A program made the translations under genes and the position numbers. DNA of 64,000 nt from Halomonas sp. TD01 (GTDB lineage: Bacteria > Pseudomonadota > Gammaproteobacteria > Pseudomonadales > Halomonadaceae). Below, piece by piece: positions 1 through 9,909 of the stretch; the stretch's first letter is position 1, and each line of letters opens with the position of its first letter. The notes under the pieces were generated by a model, which was not told where the DNA came from, searched no databases, and saw only the letters and a program-made list of their open reading frames with translations. Location: contig NZ_OV350343.1 in NCBI RefSeq assembly GCF_923868895.1, positions 3,968,001-4,032,000 on the forward strand. The letters run 5' to 3'.

Positions 1-743
1 TTTTTCAACAGATCCTGGTTCGGGCCTCCAGTTGATGTTACTCAACCTTCACCCTGCTCATGGATAGATCGCTCGGTTTCGGGTCTATATCCAGCGACTG
101 TGTCGCCCAGTTAAGACTCGGTTTCCCTACGGCTCCCCTAAACGGTTAACCTCGCCACTGAATATAAGTCGCTGACCCATTATACAAAAGGTACGCAGTC
201 ACAGAACAAGTCTGCTCCTACTGCTTGTACGCACACGGTTTCAGGATCTATTTCACTCCCCTCTCCGGGGTTCTTTTCGCCTTTCCCTCACGGTACTGGT
301 TCACTATCGGTCAGCCAGGAGTATTTAGCCTTGGAGGATGGTCCCCCCGTCTTCAGTCAAGGTTTCTCGTGCCCCGACCTACTCGATTTCACATGATCAG
401 ATTTTCGACTACGGGGCTATCACCCACTATGGCCGCGCTTCCCAGCGCATTCGCCTAATCAGTCACATGCTTAAGGGCTGGTCCCCGTTCGCTCGCCGCT
501 ACTAGGGGAATCTCGGTTGATTTCTTTTCCTCAGGGTACTTAGATGTTTCAGTTCCCCTGGTTCGCCTCTTACGCCTATATATTCAGCGCAAGATACTCA
601 TCTTATGATGAGTGGGTTTCCCCATTCAGAAATGCCCGGGTCACAGGTTGTTTGCCACCTCGCCGAGCCTTATCGCAGGCTTCCACGTCTTTCATCGCCT
701 CTGGCTGCCTAGGCATCCACCGTGTGCGCTTCATTGCTTGACC
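1..743 (-). rRNA. rrl: 23S ribosomal RNA, 5' part (cut by window edge)
   Basis: This is the 5' portion of 23S rRNA, read on the minus strand. The conserved 5' terminus (GGTCAAGCAATGAAGCGCAC, then the ACGGTGGATGCC block) places the start near position 743. The rest of the gene lies beyond the left window edge. It follows 16S in the usual 16S-23S order. Open frames inside it are not genes. The exact mature end is inferred by comparison with the E. coli 5' end. Confidence 0.97.
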
Positions 744-1065
744 CTATAACCCGAAGGAGTCTGGTGTCTCGCAATGATAACGATTGCCGGATACGCTTGA
801 GACGTATCACAAAACAATTACGTATAAACACTTCAAAGAAGCGTTTATGTCAGCATGATATACATTGTTAAAGAGCGACTGCTATGCGCAGTGATAAGCG
901 GTTGCTTTTTTCACATTAAAAGGAAAAGAAAGGTCTTTAAAGACGATCTTAAAAAAGCTCTTTTCTCTTCTTTCAATAGGAAGAAAACGCTTATCACTGC
1001 GTATCAACAGCATTCTGATCAGGTAATTCATTGTGAGCGCTTACCGCGAGGGATGATGCATCGTT
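744..1065 (-). other. 16S-23S internal transcribed spacer without tRNA genes
   Basis: About 320 bp separate 16S and 23S. I searched it by eye for tRNA-Ile, tRNA-Ala and tRNA-Glu signatures (GGTTCGA-type T loops, CCA ends) and found none. It contains a boxA-like antitermination element (GCTCTTTAACAAT on the minus strand, 864-876). It also has a perfect 14-bp inverted repeat (887-900 with 988-1001, CGCAGTGATAAGCG) enclosing an A/T-rich, self-complementary stretch, probably an RNase III processing stalk. Confidence 0.85.
864..876 (-). promoter_or_regulatory. boxA antitermination element in the rRNA spacer
   Basis: Minus-strand GCTCTTTAACAAT matches the boxA core (TGCTCTTTAACAA) bound by NusB/NusE. 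A second copy is in the leader at 2766-2778, so both parts of the operon carry antitermination signals. Confidence 0.75.
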
Positions 1066-2598
<1,533 letters not shown>

Positions 2599-2838
2599 AA
2601 AATCATTGTGATGCTTACATGTCACTCGAAAGTCACATAAGTGCATCAAACTTGGCTCAAGGTTCAAACGAATTCATTTCAATTTACATTGTCATGACCG
2701 CTTGCCTTGATATTTGGTGATTTATCACCCTCATCGGCAAGCGCCCACATGAATTACCTGATCAAATTGTTAAAGAGCTGTTTTCGCTGGATAAAACTGG
2801 CTAACCGTTGAACTGGTTTGCCTCAGCGAGGAAGGCGT
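2599..2838 (-). other. rRNA operon leader region
   Basis: This gene-free stretch between the rrn promoters and 16S carries a boxA-like element at 2766-2778 and the sequences expected to pair with the spacer for 16S processing. An 87-codon open frame overlapping 2823-3086 runs through the promoters and is not a credible gene. Confidence 0.7.
2766..2778 (-). promoter_or_regulatory. boxA antitermination element in the rrn leader
   Basis: Minus-strand GCTCTTTAACAAT, identical to the spacer copy at 864-876, lies between the promoters and the 16S 5' end, as expected for Nus-dependent rRNA antitermination. Confidence 0.75.
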
Positions 2839-2866
2839 ATTCTACGCATTTCCTGGTGTTTGTCAA
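2839..2866 (-). promoter_or_regulatory. rrn promoter proximal to 16S
   Basis: Minus strand -35 TTGACA (2861-2866), 16-bp spacer, -10 TAGAAT (2839-2844), in the context GCGTAGAATACGCC. A perfect -35 with a near-consensus -10 upstream of 16S makes this a strong rRNA promoter candidate. Confidence 0.85.
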
Positions 2867-3057
2867 TCACTGTTTTAAGTGAGTGAAGCGAGTGAGCGAA
2901 GAAAGCGAGATAACGATGCTTTCTGGCGTGGCTCGTTTCAAAAAGGGTTGGAAGACATCGAAGCATGCTGCTGAGTTCTTCTAACTCTCTGACAAACCGA
3001 AGGTTTTCACCTTCAATCACCGCTGGTAACGCTGTGCGTCCCCGGCAGCGGATGCGT

Positions 3058-3086
3058 ACTTTACGGATTCGCTGCCGACTTGGCAA
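3058..3086 (-). promoter_or_regulatory. rrn promoter distal to 16S
   Basis: Minus strand -35 TTGCCA (3081-3086), 17-bp spacer, -10 TAAAGT (3058-3063), followed by ACGC as in the proximal promoter. Together they form a tandem arrangement typical of rRNA operons. It is weaker by consensus than the proximal copy. Confidence 0.65.
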
Positions 3087-3106
3087 GGGGGTTTGTGAAA
3101 TAATCT

Positions 3107-3149
3107 AAAAAAAAAGCGACAGGCGTTGTTCATAGAACAAGCCTGCCGC
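3107..3149 (-). terminator. Rho-independent terminator after the acyl-CoA dehydrogenase gene
   Basis: On the minus strand a near-perfect hairpin (GCGGCAGGCTTGTTC, loop, then its complement ending CCTGTCGC) is followed by nine T residues. It isolates the upstream metabolic gene from the rrn promoters. Confidence 0.9.
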
Positions 3150-3247
3150 AAACCACCGATCAGTCCCCTGACCAGAGAGTGCTCAGTTACACCTACAGAT
3201 GAATCTTTTTTGCAGAATAACGGTTCCTGCTTAGCTAGGTCTCGTAC

Positions 3248-3292
3248 TTAAATTTCAAAAGCTTAAATTTCAAAAGCTTAAATTTCAAAACC
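3248..3292. repeat. Three tandem 15-bp copies spanning a stop codon
   Basis: Units TTAAATTTCAAAAGC at 3248-3262 and 3263-3277 are identical; the third at 3278-3292 differs at one base. The third contains the stop codon of the acyl-CoA dehydrogenase. Because the unit is a multiple of three, each copy repeats the Phe-Glu-Ile-stop tail in frame. Confidence 0.95.
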
Positions 3293-5083
3293 TAAACCAA
3301 AGTCTTCACTCGACATCGCCATAAGACTTCCCGCACCCGCCTGAATCATCTGAGCATGCGCTTTAGTACGCGGCAGCAGACGTTGGTAATAAAAGCGTGC
3401 AGTGTTCAATTTAGCAGCATAAAACGCCTTATCATCACCTTCTAACGCCACAGACGACTGCTTCGCCGCGCGGGCAAAAAGGTACGCCAAGGTGACATAA
3501 CCGGAGTACATCAGGTAATCGACGCTAGCCGCCCCTACTTCTTCACGATCCTGCATGGCTTTCATGCCTACGCCCATGGTCAGCTCGCCCCACTCAGCAT
3601 TCAGCTTTGCTAGCGGCTCAACAAACTCTTTTAACGCAGGGTTATCGGCTTCCGTCTTGCAGAATTTATGGATTTCTTTGGTGAATACTTTTAGCGACTC
3701 ACCCTGACTCATCAACACCTTTCGGCCAAGTAAGTCTAACGCCTGAATACCGGTAGTACCTTCATAAAGGCGGGTGATACGCGCATCACGCACCAGCTGT
3801 TCCATACCCCACTCTTTAATGAAGCCGTGCCCACCAAAAATCTGCACACCCTCATTGGTGCATTCAAAACCAACTTCAGTGAGAAACGCTTTCACGATAG
3901 GCGTTAATAAACCAAGCAAGGTTTCAGCCTGCTCTTTCTCATCACCGGGCTTACCGTGCTCAACGATATCGAGCATTTGAGCGGTATATAGCACTAACAT
4001 CCGGCCACCCTCGGCAAACGCCTTTTGGGTTAGCAACATGCGGCGCACATCCGGATGAACAATAATAGGATCTGCCGCTTTCTCCGGCGCCTGAGGGCCG
4101 GAAAGCGCACGCATTTGCAAGCGGTCACGGGCGTAGCTCAGAGAATTTTGGAAACTGGCTTCAATTAAGCCTAAGCCTTGAATGCCCACCCCGAGACGTG
4201 CGGCGTTCATCATGGTAAACATGCACGCCAAGCCTTTATTAGGTGCCCCAACTAAATAGCCAGTCGCTCCGTCAAAGTTCATCACGCAGGTCGCATTACC
4301 GTGAATACCCATTTTGTGTTCGAGCGAGCCGCACGTAACGCCATTACGGTCGCCTGGGTTACCTTGGGCATCAGGCATAAACTTGGGCACAACAAATAGA
4401 GAAATACCTTTCGAGCCCTCAGGAGCGTCAGGCAGCTTTGCTAACACAAGATGAACGATATTCTCGGCCAGATCATGGTCACCAGCAGAGATAAAGATTT
4501 TGGTACCGGTAATGGTATAAGCGCCGCTTGCATCAGGCACTGCGCGGGTCTTAATTAATCCTAGGTCTGTACCGCAGTGCGGCTCGGTGAGACACATGGT
4601 GCCCGTCCAAACACCCTCTACCAGTTTGGTAAGGTAAGCTTCCTTTTGTTCGTCAGTCCCGTGGTGCCGAAGCGCATCGGCAGCACCATGGGAAAGCCCT
4701 GGATACATACCCCACGCTAAGTTAGTTGCGCAGATCATTTCAGACAGCATCATCGCCAATGAGGGCGGAAGACCTTGCCCGCCTTGCTCAGGGTCTGCTG
4801 CCAAGCTTGGCCAGCCACCTTCAACATATTGCTGATAGGCCTCTTTAAAACCTTGCGGCGCTTTCACTTCGCCACCTTCTAACAAGCACCCCTCTTCATC
4901 ACCGCTTTGGTTGAGCGGAAGCAGCACCTCACGAGCAAAGCGCGCACCCTCTTCAAGAATCGCACTCACGACGTCTGGAGACGCATCATCGCCACACGGC
5001 AACGCTGCATAGTGGCTAGGATAATCAAACATTTCGTCCATAACGAAACGCATATCACGTAGAGGGGCTTGATAGCTGGGCAT
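3278..5083 (-). CDS. Acyl-CoA dehydrogenase, 601-residue DmdC/FadE-like type
   Basis: FAD-dependent acyl-CoA dehydrogenase that would introduce the first double bond of an acyl-CoA thioester, feeding electrons to ETF. At 601 residues it belongs to the long subclass with a C-terminal extension that also contains 3-methylmercaptopropionyl-CoA dehydrogenase (DmdC); the exact substrate cannot be read from sequence. Visible motifs are the N-terminal MPSYQAPLRDM, CLTEPHCGTDLG near residue 164, and RLYEGTTGIQALD with E441 in the position of the catalytic base. The ATG at 5083 follows AGGAGAAGTGAC. A palindrome of PsrA type overlaps its promoter. Terminators stand on both sides, so the gene is monocistronic. 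The last codons are duplicated downstream as 15-bp repeats. Confidence 0.93.
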   Translation of the reverse strand: MPSYQAPLRDMRFVMDEMFDYPSHYAALPCGDDASPDVVSAILEEGARFAREVLLPLNQSGDEEGCLLEGGEVKAPQGFKEAYQQYVEGGWPSLAADPEQGGQGLPPSLAMMLSEMICATNLAWGMYPGLSHGAADALRHHGTDEQKEAYLTKLVEGVWTGTMCLTEPHCGTDLGLIKTRAVPDASGAYTITGTKIFISAGDHDLAENIVHLVLAKLPDAPEGSKGISLFVVPKFMPDAQGNPGDRNGVTCGSLEHKMGIHGNATCVMNFDGATGYLVGAPNKGLACMFTMMNAARLGVGIQGLGLIEASFQNSLSYARDRLQMRALSGPQAPEKAADPIIVHPDVRRMLLTQKAFAEGGRMLVLYTAQMLDIVEHGKPGDEKEQAETLLGLLTPIVKAFLTEVGFECTNEGVQIFGGHGFIKEWGMEQLVRDARITRLYEGTTGIQALDLLGRKVLMSQGESLKVFTKEIHKFCKTEADNPALKEFVEPLAKLNAEWGELTMGVGMKAMQDREEVGAASVDYLMYSGYVTLAYLFARAAKQSSVALEGDDKAFYAAKLNTARFYYQRLLPRTKAHAQMIQAGAGSLMAMSSEDFGLGFEI

Positions 5084-5154
5084 GTCACTTCTCCTGAACA
5101 GGGGGCTGAAAGCGGCTCACGTTTTTAATACGGTTTGAGTTTCAAAAAAACCGC

Positions 5155-5174
5155 TTTCAAACACATGTTTGAAA
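5155..5174. promoter_or_regulatory. PsrA-type operator (perfect 20-bp palindrome)
   Basis: TTTCAAACACATGTTTGAAA is a perfect inverted repeat. Its core CAAAC-N4-GTTTG fits the published PsrA consensus (G/C)AAAC-N2-4-GTTT(G/C), a TetR-family repressor released by long-chain fatty acids or acyl-CoA. It overlaps the -10 of the acyl-CoA dehydrogenase promoter. A second site lies before fadD. The psrA gene is not in the window, so the regulator is inferred. Confidence 0.7.
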
Positions 5175-5201
5175 ACTAGCGCGCACCCGCCTCATAGTCA
5201 A
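5173..5201 (-). promoter_or_regulatory. Promoter of the acyl-CoA dehydrogenase gene
   Basis: Minus strand -35 TTGACT (5196-5201), 17-bp spacer, -10 TAGTTT (5173-5178). The PsrA-type palindrome begins at the -10, a position that would block open-complex formation. Confidence 0.6.
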
Positions 5202-5274
5202 GCGGTCGTTTGAATATAACACCCAAAACCGCTACAACTTTGGTCGCCCTTACGGCAGAAAATTGATTTATAAA

Positions 5275-5308
5275 CAAAAAAAACCTGCCAGCAAAGCACT
5301 GGCAGGTT
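5275..5308 (-). terminator. Rho-independent terminator after the acyl-CoA synthetase/SDR operon
   Basis: Minus-strand hairpin AACCTGCCAG...CTGGCAGG followed by a run of T residues (complement of the A run at 5275-5283), 29 bp after the short-chain dehydrogenase stop codon. Confidence 0.92.
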
Positions 5309-5336
5309 ATCAGACTCTACTTATTTTCCAGCCTAA

Positions 5337-6104
5337 TTACTGCATTCGAATGCCACCATCCAGCCGAATCACTTCGCCGTTCAACATTGGGTTAGTGATA
5401 ATCTGCTCAGCCAACTGGGCAAACTCATCAGGCTTACCCAACCGCTTGGGAAAAGGCACCGCGGCGGCCAAGGCTTGAGCCGCTTCATCAGGAATCTCAC
5501 TCATCATGGGTGTTTCAAAAACGCCCGGAGCAATCGCCATAACGCGAATAGCATGGCGCGAAAGCTCCCTCGCCGCGGGCAAGCTCATTCCTACAACGCC
5601 GGCTTTCGAAGCACTGTAAGCACACTGCCCTACCTGCCCATCAAATGCCGCTATAGAAGCCGTATTAATGATCACGCCCCGCTCACCGCTTTCGCTGGGG
5701 GTATTTTTAGCCATGGCGGCGGCCGCCAAACGCATCACATTAAACGTGCCCACTAGATTGATATTGATCGTTTTTGCATAGCTTTCCAGATCTGCGGGAT
5801 TGCCGTTACGATCAATCAGTTTGGCCACGCTCACTACGCCAGCACAATGAATAACACCTGAAAGGCCGCTTTCACCTCCCATCGAAACCGCTTCGTCAAT
5901 CGCCTGCTGCATCTGCTCAGCAGAGGTAATGTCAGCGATACAGGCCGCTGCACATTTACCTAAGCGCTCAGCGTGTTCTGTCACGCTATTATTCATATCG
6001 CACAGCACAACGTTGCCACCAGCAGCTACTAGACGCTCTGCGGTTGCTGCGCCTAGCCCTGAAGCGGCCCCTGTAATCAAAAACGTACAATCCTTTACCT
6101 GCAT
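5337..6104 (-). CDS. Short-chain dehydrogenase, 3-hydroxyacyl-CoA dehydrogenase-like
   Basis: Cytosolic Rossmann-fold SDR of 255 residues, the length of the type II 3-hydroxyacyl-CoA dehydrogenase / 17-beta-HSD10 group. It shows the dinucleotide motif TGAASGLG (11-18), the NTAS block with catalytic S150, and Y163-SAS-K167. The conserved [10 protein letters not shown] follows, and the protein ends [13 protein letters not shown]. It starts 16 bp after the acyl-CoA synthetase stop, with AAGGAAAG as ribosome binding site, so the two are co-transcribed. In context it probably oxidises the 3-hydroxyacyl-CoA made from the activated acid. The precise chain length or branching is unknown. Confidence 0.9.
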   Translation of the reverse strand: MQVKDCTFLITGAASGLGAATAERLVAAGGNVVLCDMNNSVTEHAERLGKCAAACIADITSAEQMQQAIDEAVSMGGESGLSGVIHCAGVVSVAKLIDRNGNPADLESYAKTININLVGTFNVMRLAAAAMAKNTPSESGERGVIINTASIAAFDGQVGQCAYSASKAGVVGMSLPAARELSRHAIRVMAIAPGVFETPMMSEIPDEAAQALAAAVPFPKRLGKPDEFAQLAEQIITNPMLNGEVIRLDGGIRMQ

Positions 6105-6120
6105 TTCAACTTTCCTTTAA

Positions 6121-7791
6121 TTATTTGTCGTTGCGTACTTGCTCAGTTGCTTGGGCACGAAGTTTGAAGCGTTGGATCTTACCGCTAGGCGTTTTTGGCA
6201 GCTCATCGACGAATTCGATAACCCGGGGAAACGCATGAGTAGAAAGGCGCTCACGCACTTGTTGGCGAATTTCATCAGCAAGCGCTTCGCTAGCCTCATA
6301 CCCATCACGCAACACAATATAAGATTTAATAATTTCACCGCGGATCTCGTCCGGCTGACCAACCGCAGCAGACTCAGCAACTGCGGGGTGCGTCATCACG
6401 CTGTTTTCAACATCCGTGGGACCAACCCGATAGCCTGCAGTGGTAATAATGTCGTCATCGCGTCCGGCAAACTGAAACGAGCCGTCATCATTGCGGATAA
6501 CCACGTCACCAGTCAGGTAGTAACCATTTACAAAGGGATCTTTTTCTTGCCAGGTATATCCCTGGAAGAAATGAGCGGGTGAGTTTTTAATGTCAACCGC
6601 AAGCACACCCGGCTCACCAGGAGGCAGCTCGTTATATTCTGCGTCCAAAATGGCCAAGCGGTAGCCAGGCATTGGCACCCCCATCGCTCCCACATGTTTA
6701 GGGTGGTCAAGGGAGTGATGGTTATTACAGGTCATGCCGGTTTCTGTTTGACCATAGTGATCCATGACCGGACAACCTAACGACTTCTCCACCCAGGTCA
6801 CTACTTCTGTATTCAGTGGCTCGCCTGCCGAACTCGCCGCGCGAAGCTCTAAGGTTTGGTGGGCATCATCGAACAGCCCTGACGCTTTCATTAAACGATA
6901 TGCCGTGGGCGCTGCGGCGAAGTTAGTAATATGGTGACGCTTCATGAACGCTAAGGCACCTTCTGCACTGAAACCCGCTTCACAGAAGTGCGTGGTAACA
7001 CCGAGCAGCAGCGGTCCAGCGATCGCGTAATATAGCCCGTATGCCCAGCCTGGGTCAGCCATATTCCAAAAGCGGTCATCGTCACGAAGATCGACTGCTA
7101 GCTCCATATAGAGAGCAAACGCGGTCATACCAGAAAGCGGCACAGCCACTCCCTTTGGCTTGCCTACCGTGCCCGAAGTAAACATTTGAAGAAAAGGTTT
7201 TTCAGGGGCAAGACGAGGTGGCTTGTCGCTCATTGACGTATACGTCAATGCAGTCTGCCAATCATGATCATTAGGATGCTCGCCAGTGGCTCCACCTACT
7301 GCCAAAACAGGTGGGCACTGACTTAGCCCATCAAACTTAAAGCGATTAGCGTGATCGGTAATCACTAGCTTGGTGTCAGCGCGCCCCAGTCGATAATCCA
7401 CCGCATCAGGACCGAAAGCAGTAAATAACGGCTGATAAACCGCACCAATTCGCCAAGTAGCGAGCACAGCCACTAACAGCGCTGTTGAGCGCGGCAGCAT
7501 GCAGGCAATACGGTCCCCTTCACCAAGCCCTTGGGCCTTAAACCAACCTGCAAGCTTGCCACTCAGTTCGTCCAACTCTGCATACGTCAGCGTATGGGTT
7601 TGCCCATTGATGTCTTCCTGCACGAGCGCAAGCACATCGCCTCGCCCTTGGCGCACATGACGACCGCAGCATGCTTCAAAGGCATTGAAACAACCATCCT
7701 GATGGTCATCCAACCGGGCAATCATGGTGTCAACCGTAAAGTCTTCCAGGAAGGTCGAATATGTGGGTAGTGACGCTGATGTTGCTGTCAT
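6121..7791 (-). CDS. AMP-forming acyl-CoA synthetase (acetyl/medium-chain acyl type)
   Basis: ANL-superfamily acid:CoA ligase of 556 residues, activating a carboxylic acid with ATP and CoA. The adenylate P-loop FTSGTVGKPKGVA is at 204-216. Other signatures are HYGQTETGM, the YLTGDVVIR core, the hinge block GRDDDIITTAGYRVGP, and the C-terminal catalytic lysine in PSGKIQRFKLR. It resembles AcsA/medium-chain synthetases more than long-chain FadD. The start at 7791 follows AAGAGAG. It is the first gene of a two-gene operon with the SDR. A palindrome upstream suggests control by the adjacent TetR protein. Confidence 0.9.
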   Translation of the reverse strand: MTATSASLPTYSTFLEDFTVDTMIARLDDHQDGCFNAFEACCGRHVRQGRGDVLALVQEDINGQTHTLTYAELDELSGKLAGWFKAQGLGEGDRIACMLPRSTALLVAVLATWRIGAVYQPLFTAFGPDAVDYRLGRADTKLVITDHANRFKFDGLSQCPPVLAVGGATGEHPNDHDWQTALTYTSMSDKPPRLAPEKPFLQMFTSGTVGKPKGVAVPLSGMTAFALYMELAVDLRDDDRFWNMADPGWAYGLYYAIAGPLLLGVTTHFCEAGFSAEGALAFMKRHHITNFAAAPTAYRLMKASGLFDDAHQTLELRAASSAGEPLNTEVVTWVEKSLGCPVMDHYGQTETGMTCNNHHSLDHPKHVGAMGVPMPGYRLAILDAEYNELPPGEPGVLAVDIKNSPAHFFQGYTWQEKDPFVNGYYLTGDVVIRNDDGSFQFAGRDDDIITTAGYRVGPTDVENSVMTHPAVAESAAVGQPDEIRGEIIKSYIVLRDGYEASEALADEIRQQVRERLSTHAFPRVIEFVDELPKTPSGKIQRFKLRAQATEQVRNDK

Positions 7792-7873
7792 GATGGCTCT
7801 CTTATGTTGTTAGTCGTGAGCAGTGGTACGCAAACAGACAGGCCAGGGTTCCGATCTTACGTTTTATTATTGT

Positions 7874-7889
7874 CCGTTTACGTTAACGG
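7874..7889. promoter_or_regulatory. Candidate operator upstream of the acyl-CoA synthetase operon
   Basis: CCGTTTACGTTAACGG is a 16-bp near-palindrome with one mismatched pair. It falls in the spacer of a possible minus-strand promoter (TTTCCG, 17 bp, TAATAA). The TetR-family gene next to it makes autonomous local control plausible. The binding protein is inferred only. Confidence 0.45.
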
Positions 7890-7982
7890 AAACCTTGCAG
7901 TTAAACTAACGCTAAAAGCATTTACGCGGGAGCGCAAGCAATCCTCGTCGTAAATGGATTAGACGTTGGTCGAGCGGGGGTA

Positions 7983-8555
7983 TTAACGAACCATAATCAT
8001 CGCAACAAGTTCATCGGCTAGATCATCGGGAGTACGCGGCCCACTTGGGTCGTACCAGCGAACTGTCCAATTCAACGCACCCAAAATAAACCGCGACACC
8101 AGAAAGCGGTCACCGTGAATAAGCTCCGCTGCCAGCGCATCGTCGATAACGTCTACCCACAGTGCTTCGTAGGCGTCCCGAAGGTGACTTAAATGGGCAC
8201 TCGCATCAGGATCTAACCGTCGCCATTCAAATAGCGCGACCACATGGGCGTTACGATCAGCAAAAAGCGTCTCTAAGTGCGCCCGGGCCATAGCATGCAA
8301 ACGCGCCTCAGGATCATCATCGCATTCTTGAAGTGCTGCTTTAGCAATACTGAGAGCATTCTGGGTGCCCTCCTCTATTACAGCAGCTAAGATTTCCTGC
8401 TTATCTTTGAAGTGATGGAACAAGCTGCCAGACTTGATACCCATTTCTTGCGCCAGCATACGCACCGTGGTGCGGTCAAAGCCTTCTTGGACGAATAGCT
8501 GAGCCGCTAAACGTGTCAATTCCTTGCGGCGAGGGGAAGCATTCATTACATTCAT
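7983..8555 (-). CDS. TetR/AcrR family transcriptional regulator
   Basis: About 190 residues. The N-terminal helix-turn-helix (TTVRMLAQEMGIKSGSLFHH) is typical of TetR repressors and is followed by a helical ligand-binding domain with the ARAHLETLFADRN region. The frame stays open to 8618, but the extra residues look unstructured, so I prefer the ATG at 8555. No strong Shine-Dalgarno supports either choice. It sits between the acyl-CoA synthetase operon (same strand) and a divergent thiolase gene, so it most likely senses an acyl-CoA or acid and controls these catabolic genes. The ligand is unknown. Confidence 0.85.
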   Translation of the reverse strand: MNVMNASPRRKELTRLAAQLFVQEGFDRTTVRMLAQEMGIKSGSLFHHFKDKQEILAAVIEEGTQNALSIAKAALQECDDDPEARLHAMARAHLETLFADRNAHVVALFEWRRLDPDASAHLSHLRDAYEALWVDVIDDALAAELIHGDRFLVSRFILGALNWTVRWYDPSGPRTPDDLADELVAMIMVR

Positions 8556-8674
8556 GTCATTTACACTAGCGCTTGCTTGGTTACTTAGGAGAAGACCACA
8601 GCCCCGCCAACGGGTCAACGCATCACTAAGCTCACAGCAAGATAATCACAATAAATCCGTCAGGAGACGCACAA

Positions 8675-9862
8675 ATGAGTAATGCCACCGAGGTTGTATT
8701 TTTATCTGCCACCCGCACGCCAATGGGCGGCATGATGGGAAGTCTTTCCAGCATGACGGCTCCCGAACTTGCGGCCGTTGCAATCCGCGCTGCCATAGAG
8801 CGAGCAGGTATCGAAGCATCCGTTATTGAAGAAGGCATCATGGGGTGTGTACTGCCCGCCGGCGTGAAACAAGGGCCAGCCCGCCAGGCCATGCGTCAGG
8901 CTGGCATTCCCGATGCCAATGGTGCTACCACCATCAATAAGCTGTGTGGTTCTGGCATGAAAGCCACCATGCTAGCCCACGATTTAATCAAAGCAGGGAC
9001 TGGCGAAATCCTGCTTGCAGGCGGTATGGAGTCAATGTCTAATGCCCCACACGTACTTACTAAAGCGCGTGGCGGCTACCGTTTAGGTCATGGCGAGCTG
9101 AAAGACCACATGTTCCTAGACGGCTTAGAAGATGCCGAAACCGGCAAATTGATGGGCGTTTTCGCTCAGGATGTTGCATCAGAGCGTGGCTACACGCGCG
9201 AGCGCTTGGACGACTTTGCCATTGCCTCTCTAGAGCGTGCCATGGACGCCACCAATAACGGCCACTTAGCGGCTGAAATGGCACCGGTAACAGTAACCAC
9301 CCGCCAAGGTGAAACGCTGGTCGAACATGACGAACAGCCCTTCCAAGCCAAACTGGATAAAATTCGCCAGCTGCGCCCAGCGTTTGCCAAAGACGGGACT
9401 ATTACGGCTGCCAACGCCAGCTCAATTTCCGACGGCGCATCAGCGCTTATTTTGGCCAGCCATGAAGCCGCTAAGCGTCATGGCGTGAAGCCTCTAGCCA
9501 AAATGCTCGGCCATACCACCCACTCCCGCCATCCAAGCGAATTCACCATTGCGCCGGTAGGTGCGATTGAAAAGCTGATGAAAAAGCTTGGCTGGGGCGT
9601 TAACGACGTTGATCTCTTTGAGATTAACGAAGCATTCGCGGTCGTCACGTTAATGGCCATGGATGACTTAGGGCTACCTCACGATAAGGTGAATGTATTT
9701 GGCGGTGCTTGTGCCCAAGGGCATCCGATTGGCTCAACAGGTTCACGGGTGATTGCAACGCTTATCCATGCTTTACGCACCAAAGGCGGCAAACGTGGTA
9801 TTGCCAGCTTGTGCATTGGTGGTGGCGAAGCCACCGCCGTGGCCGTTGAACTCATCGATTAA
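8675..9862 (+). CDS. Acetyl-CoA C-acetyltransferase / thiolase
   Basis: Thiolase of 395 residues, joining or cleaving acetyl-CoA and acyl-CoA units in the last step of beta-oxidation or the first step of acetoacetyl-CoA formation. The acyl-accepting cysteine C91 is in NKLCGSGMKA. The other catalytic residues are H350 (AQGHPIGSTGSR) and C380 (SLCIGGGEATA). A good ribosome binding site (AGGAGACGCACAA) precedes the ATG. It is divergent from the TetR gene and completes, with the ligase, dehydrogenase and SDR, a nearly full degradation set lacking only an enoyl-CoA hydratase. Whether it works in fatty acid breakdown or polyester precursor supply cannot be decided here. Confidence 0.92.
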   Translation: MSNATEVVFLSATRTPMGGMMGSLSSMTAPELAAVAIRAAIERAGIEASVIEEGIMGCVLPAGVKQGPARQAMRQAGIPDANGATTINKLCGSGMKATMLAHDLIKAGTGEILLAGGMESMSNAPHVLTKARGGYRLGHGELKDHMFLDGLEDAETGKLMGVFAQDVASERGYTRERLDDFAIASLERAMDATNNGHLAAEMAPVTVTTRQGETLVEHDEQPFQAKLDKIRQLRPAFAKDGTITAANASSISDGASALILASHEAAKRHGVKPLAKMLGHTTHSRHPSEFTIAPVGAIEKLMKKLGWGVNDVDLFEINEAFAVVTLMAMDDLGLPHDKVNVFGGACAQGHPIGSTGSRVIATLIHALRTKGGKRGIASLCIGGGEATAVAVELID

Positions 9863-9878
9863 TACAATCAACTCCTCC

Positions 9879-9909
9879 GCGCCTTGGCATGCTGGTCATG
9901 CCAAGGCGC
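9879..9909. terminator. Perfect 13-bp hairpin between convergent thiolase and chemoreceptor genes
   Basis: GCGCCTTGGCATG, a 5-nt loop, then the exact complement. There is no T run on either strand, so intrinsic termination is uncertain. The stop codon and last codons of the chemoreceptor gene lie inside it. Confidence 0.55.

Noticed and set aside
2823..3086. 87-codon frame upstream of 16S
   Set aside because: It runs through both rrn promoters and has no recognisable protein features.
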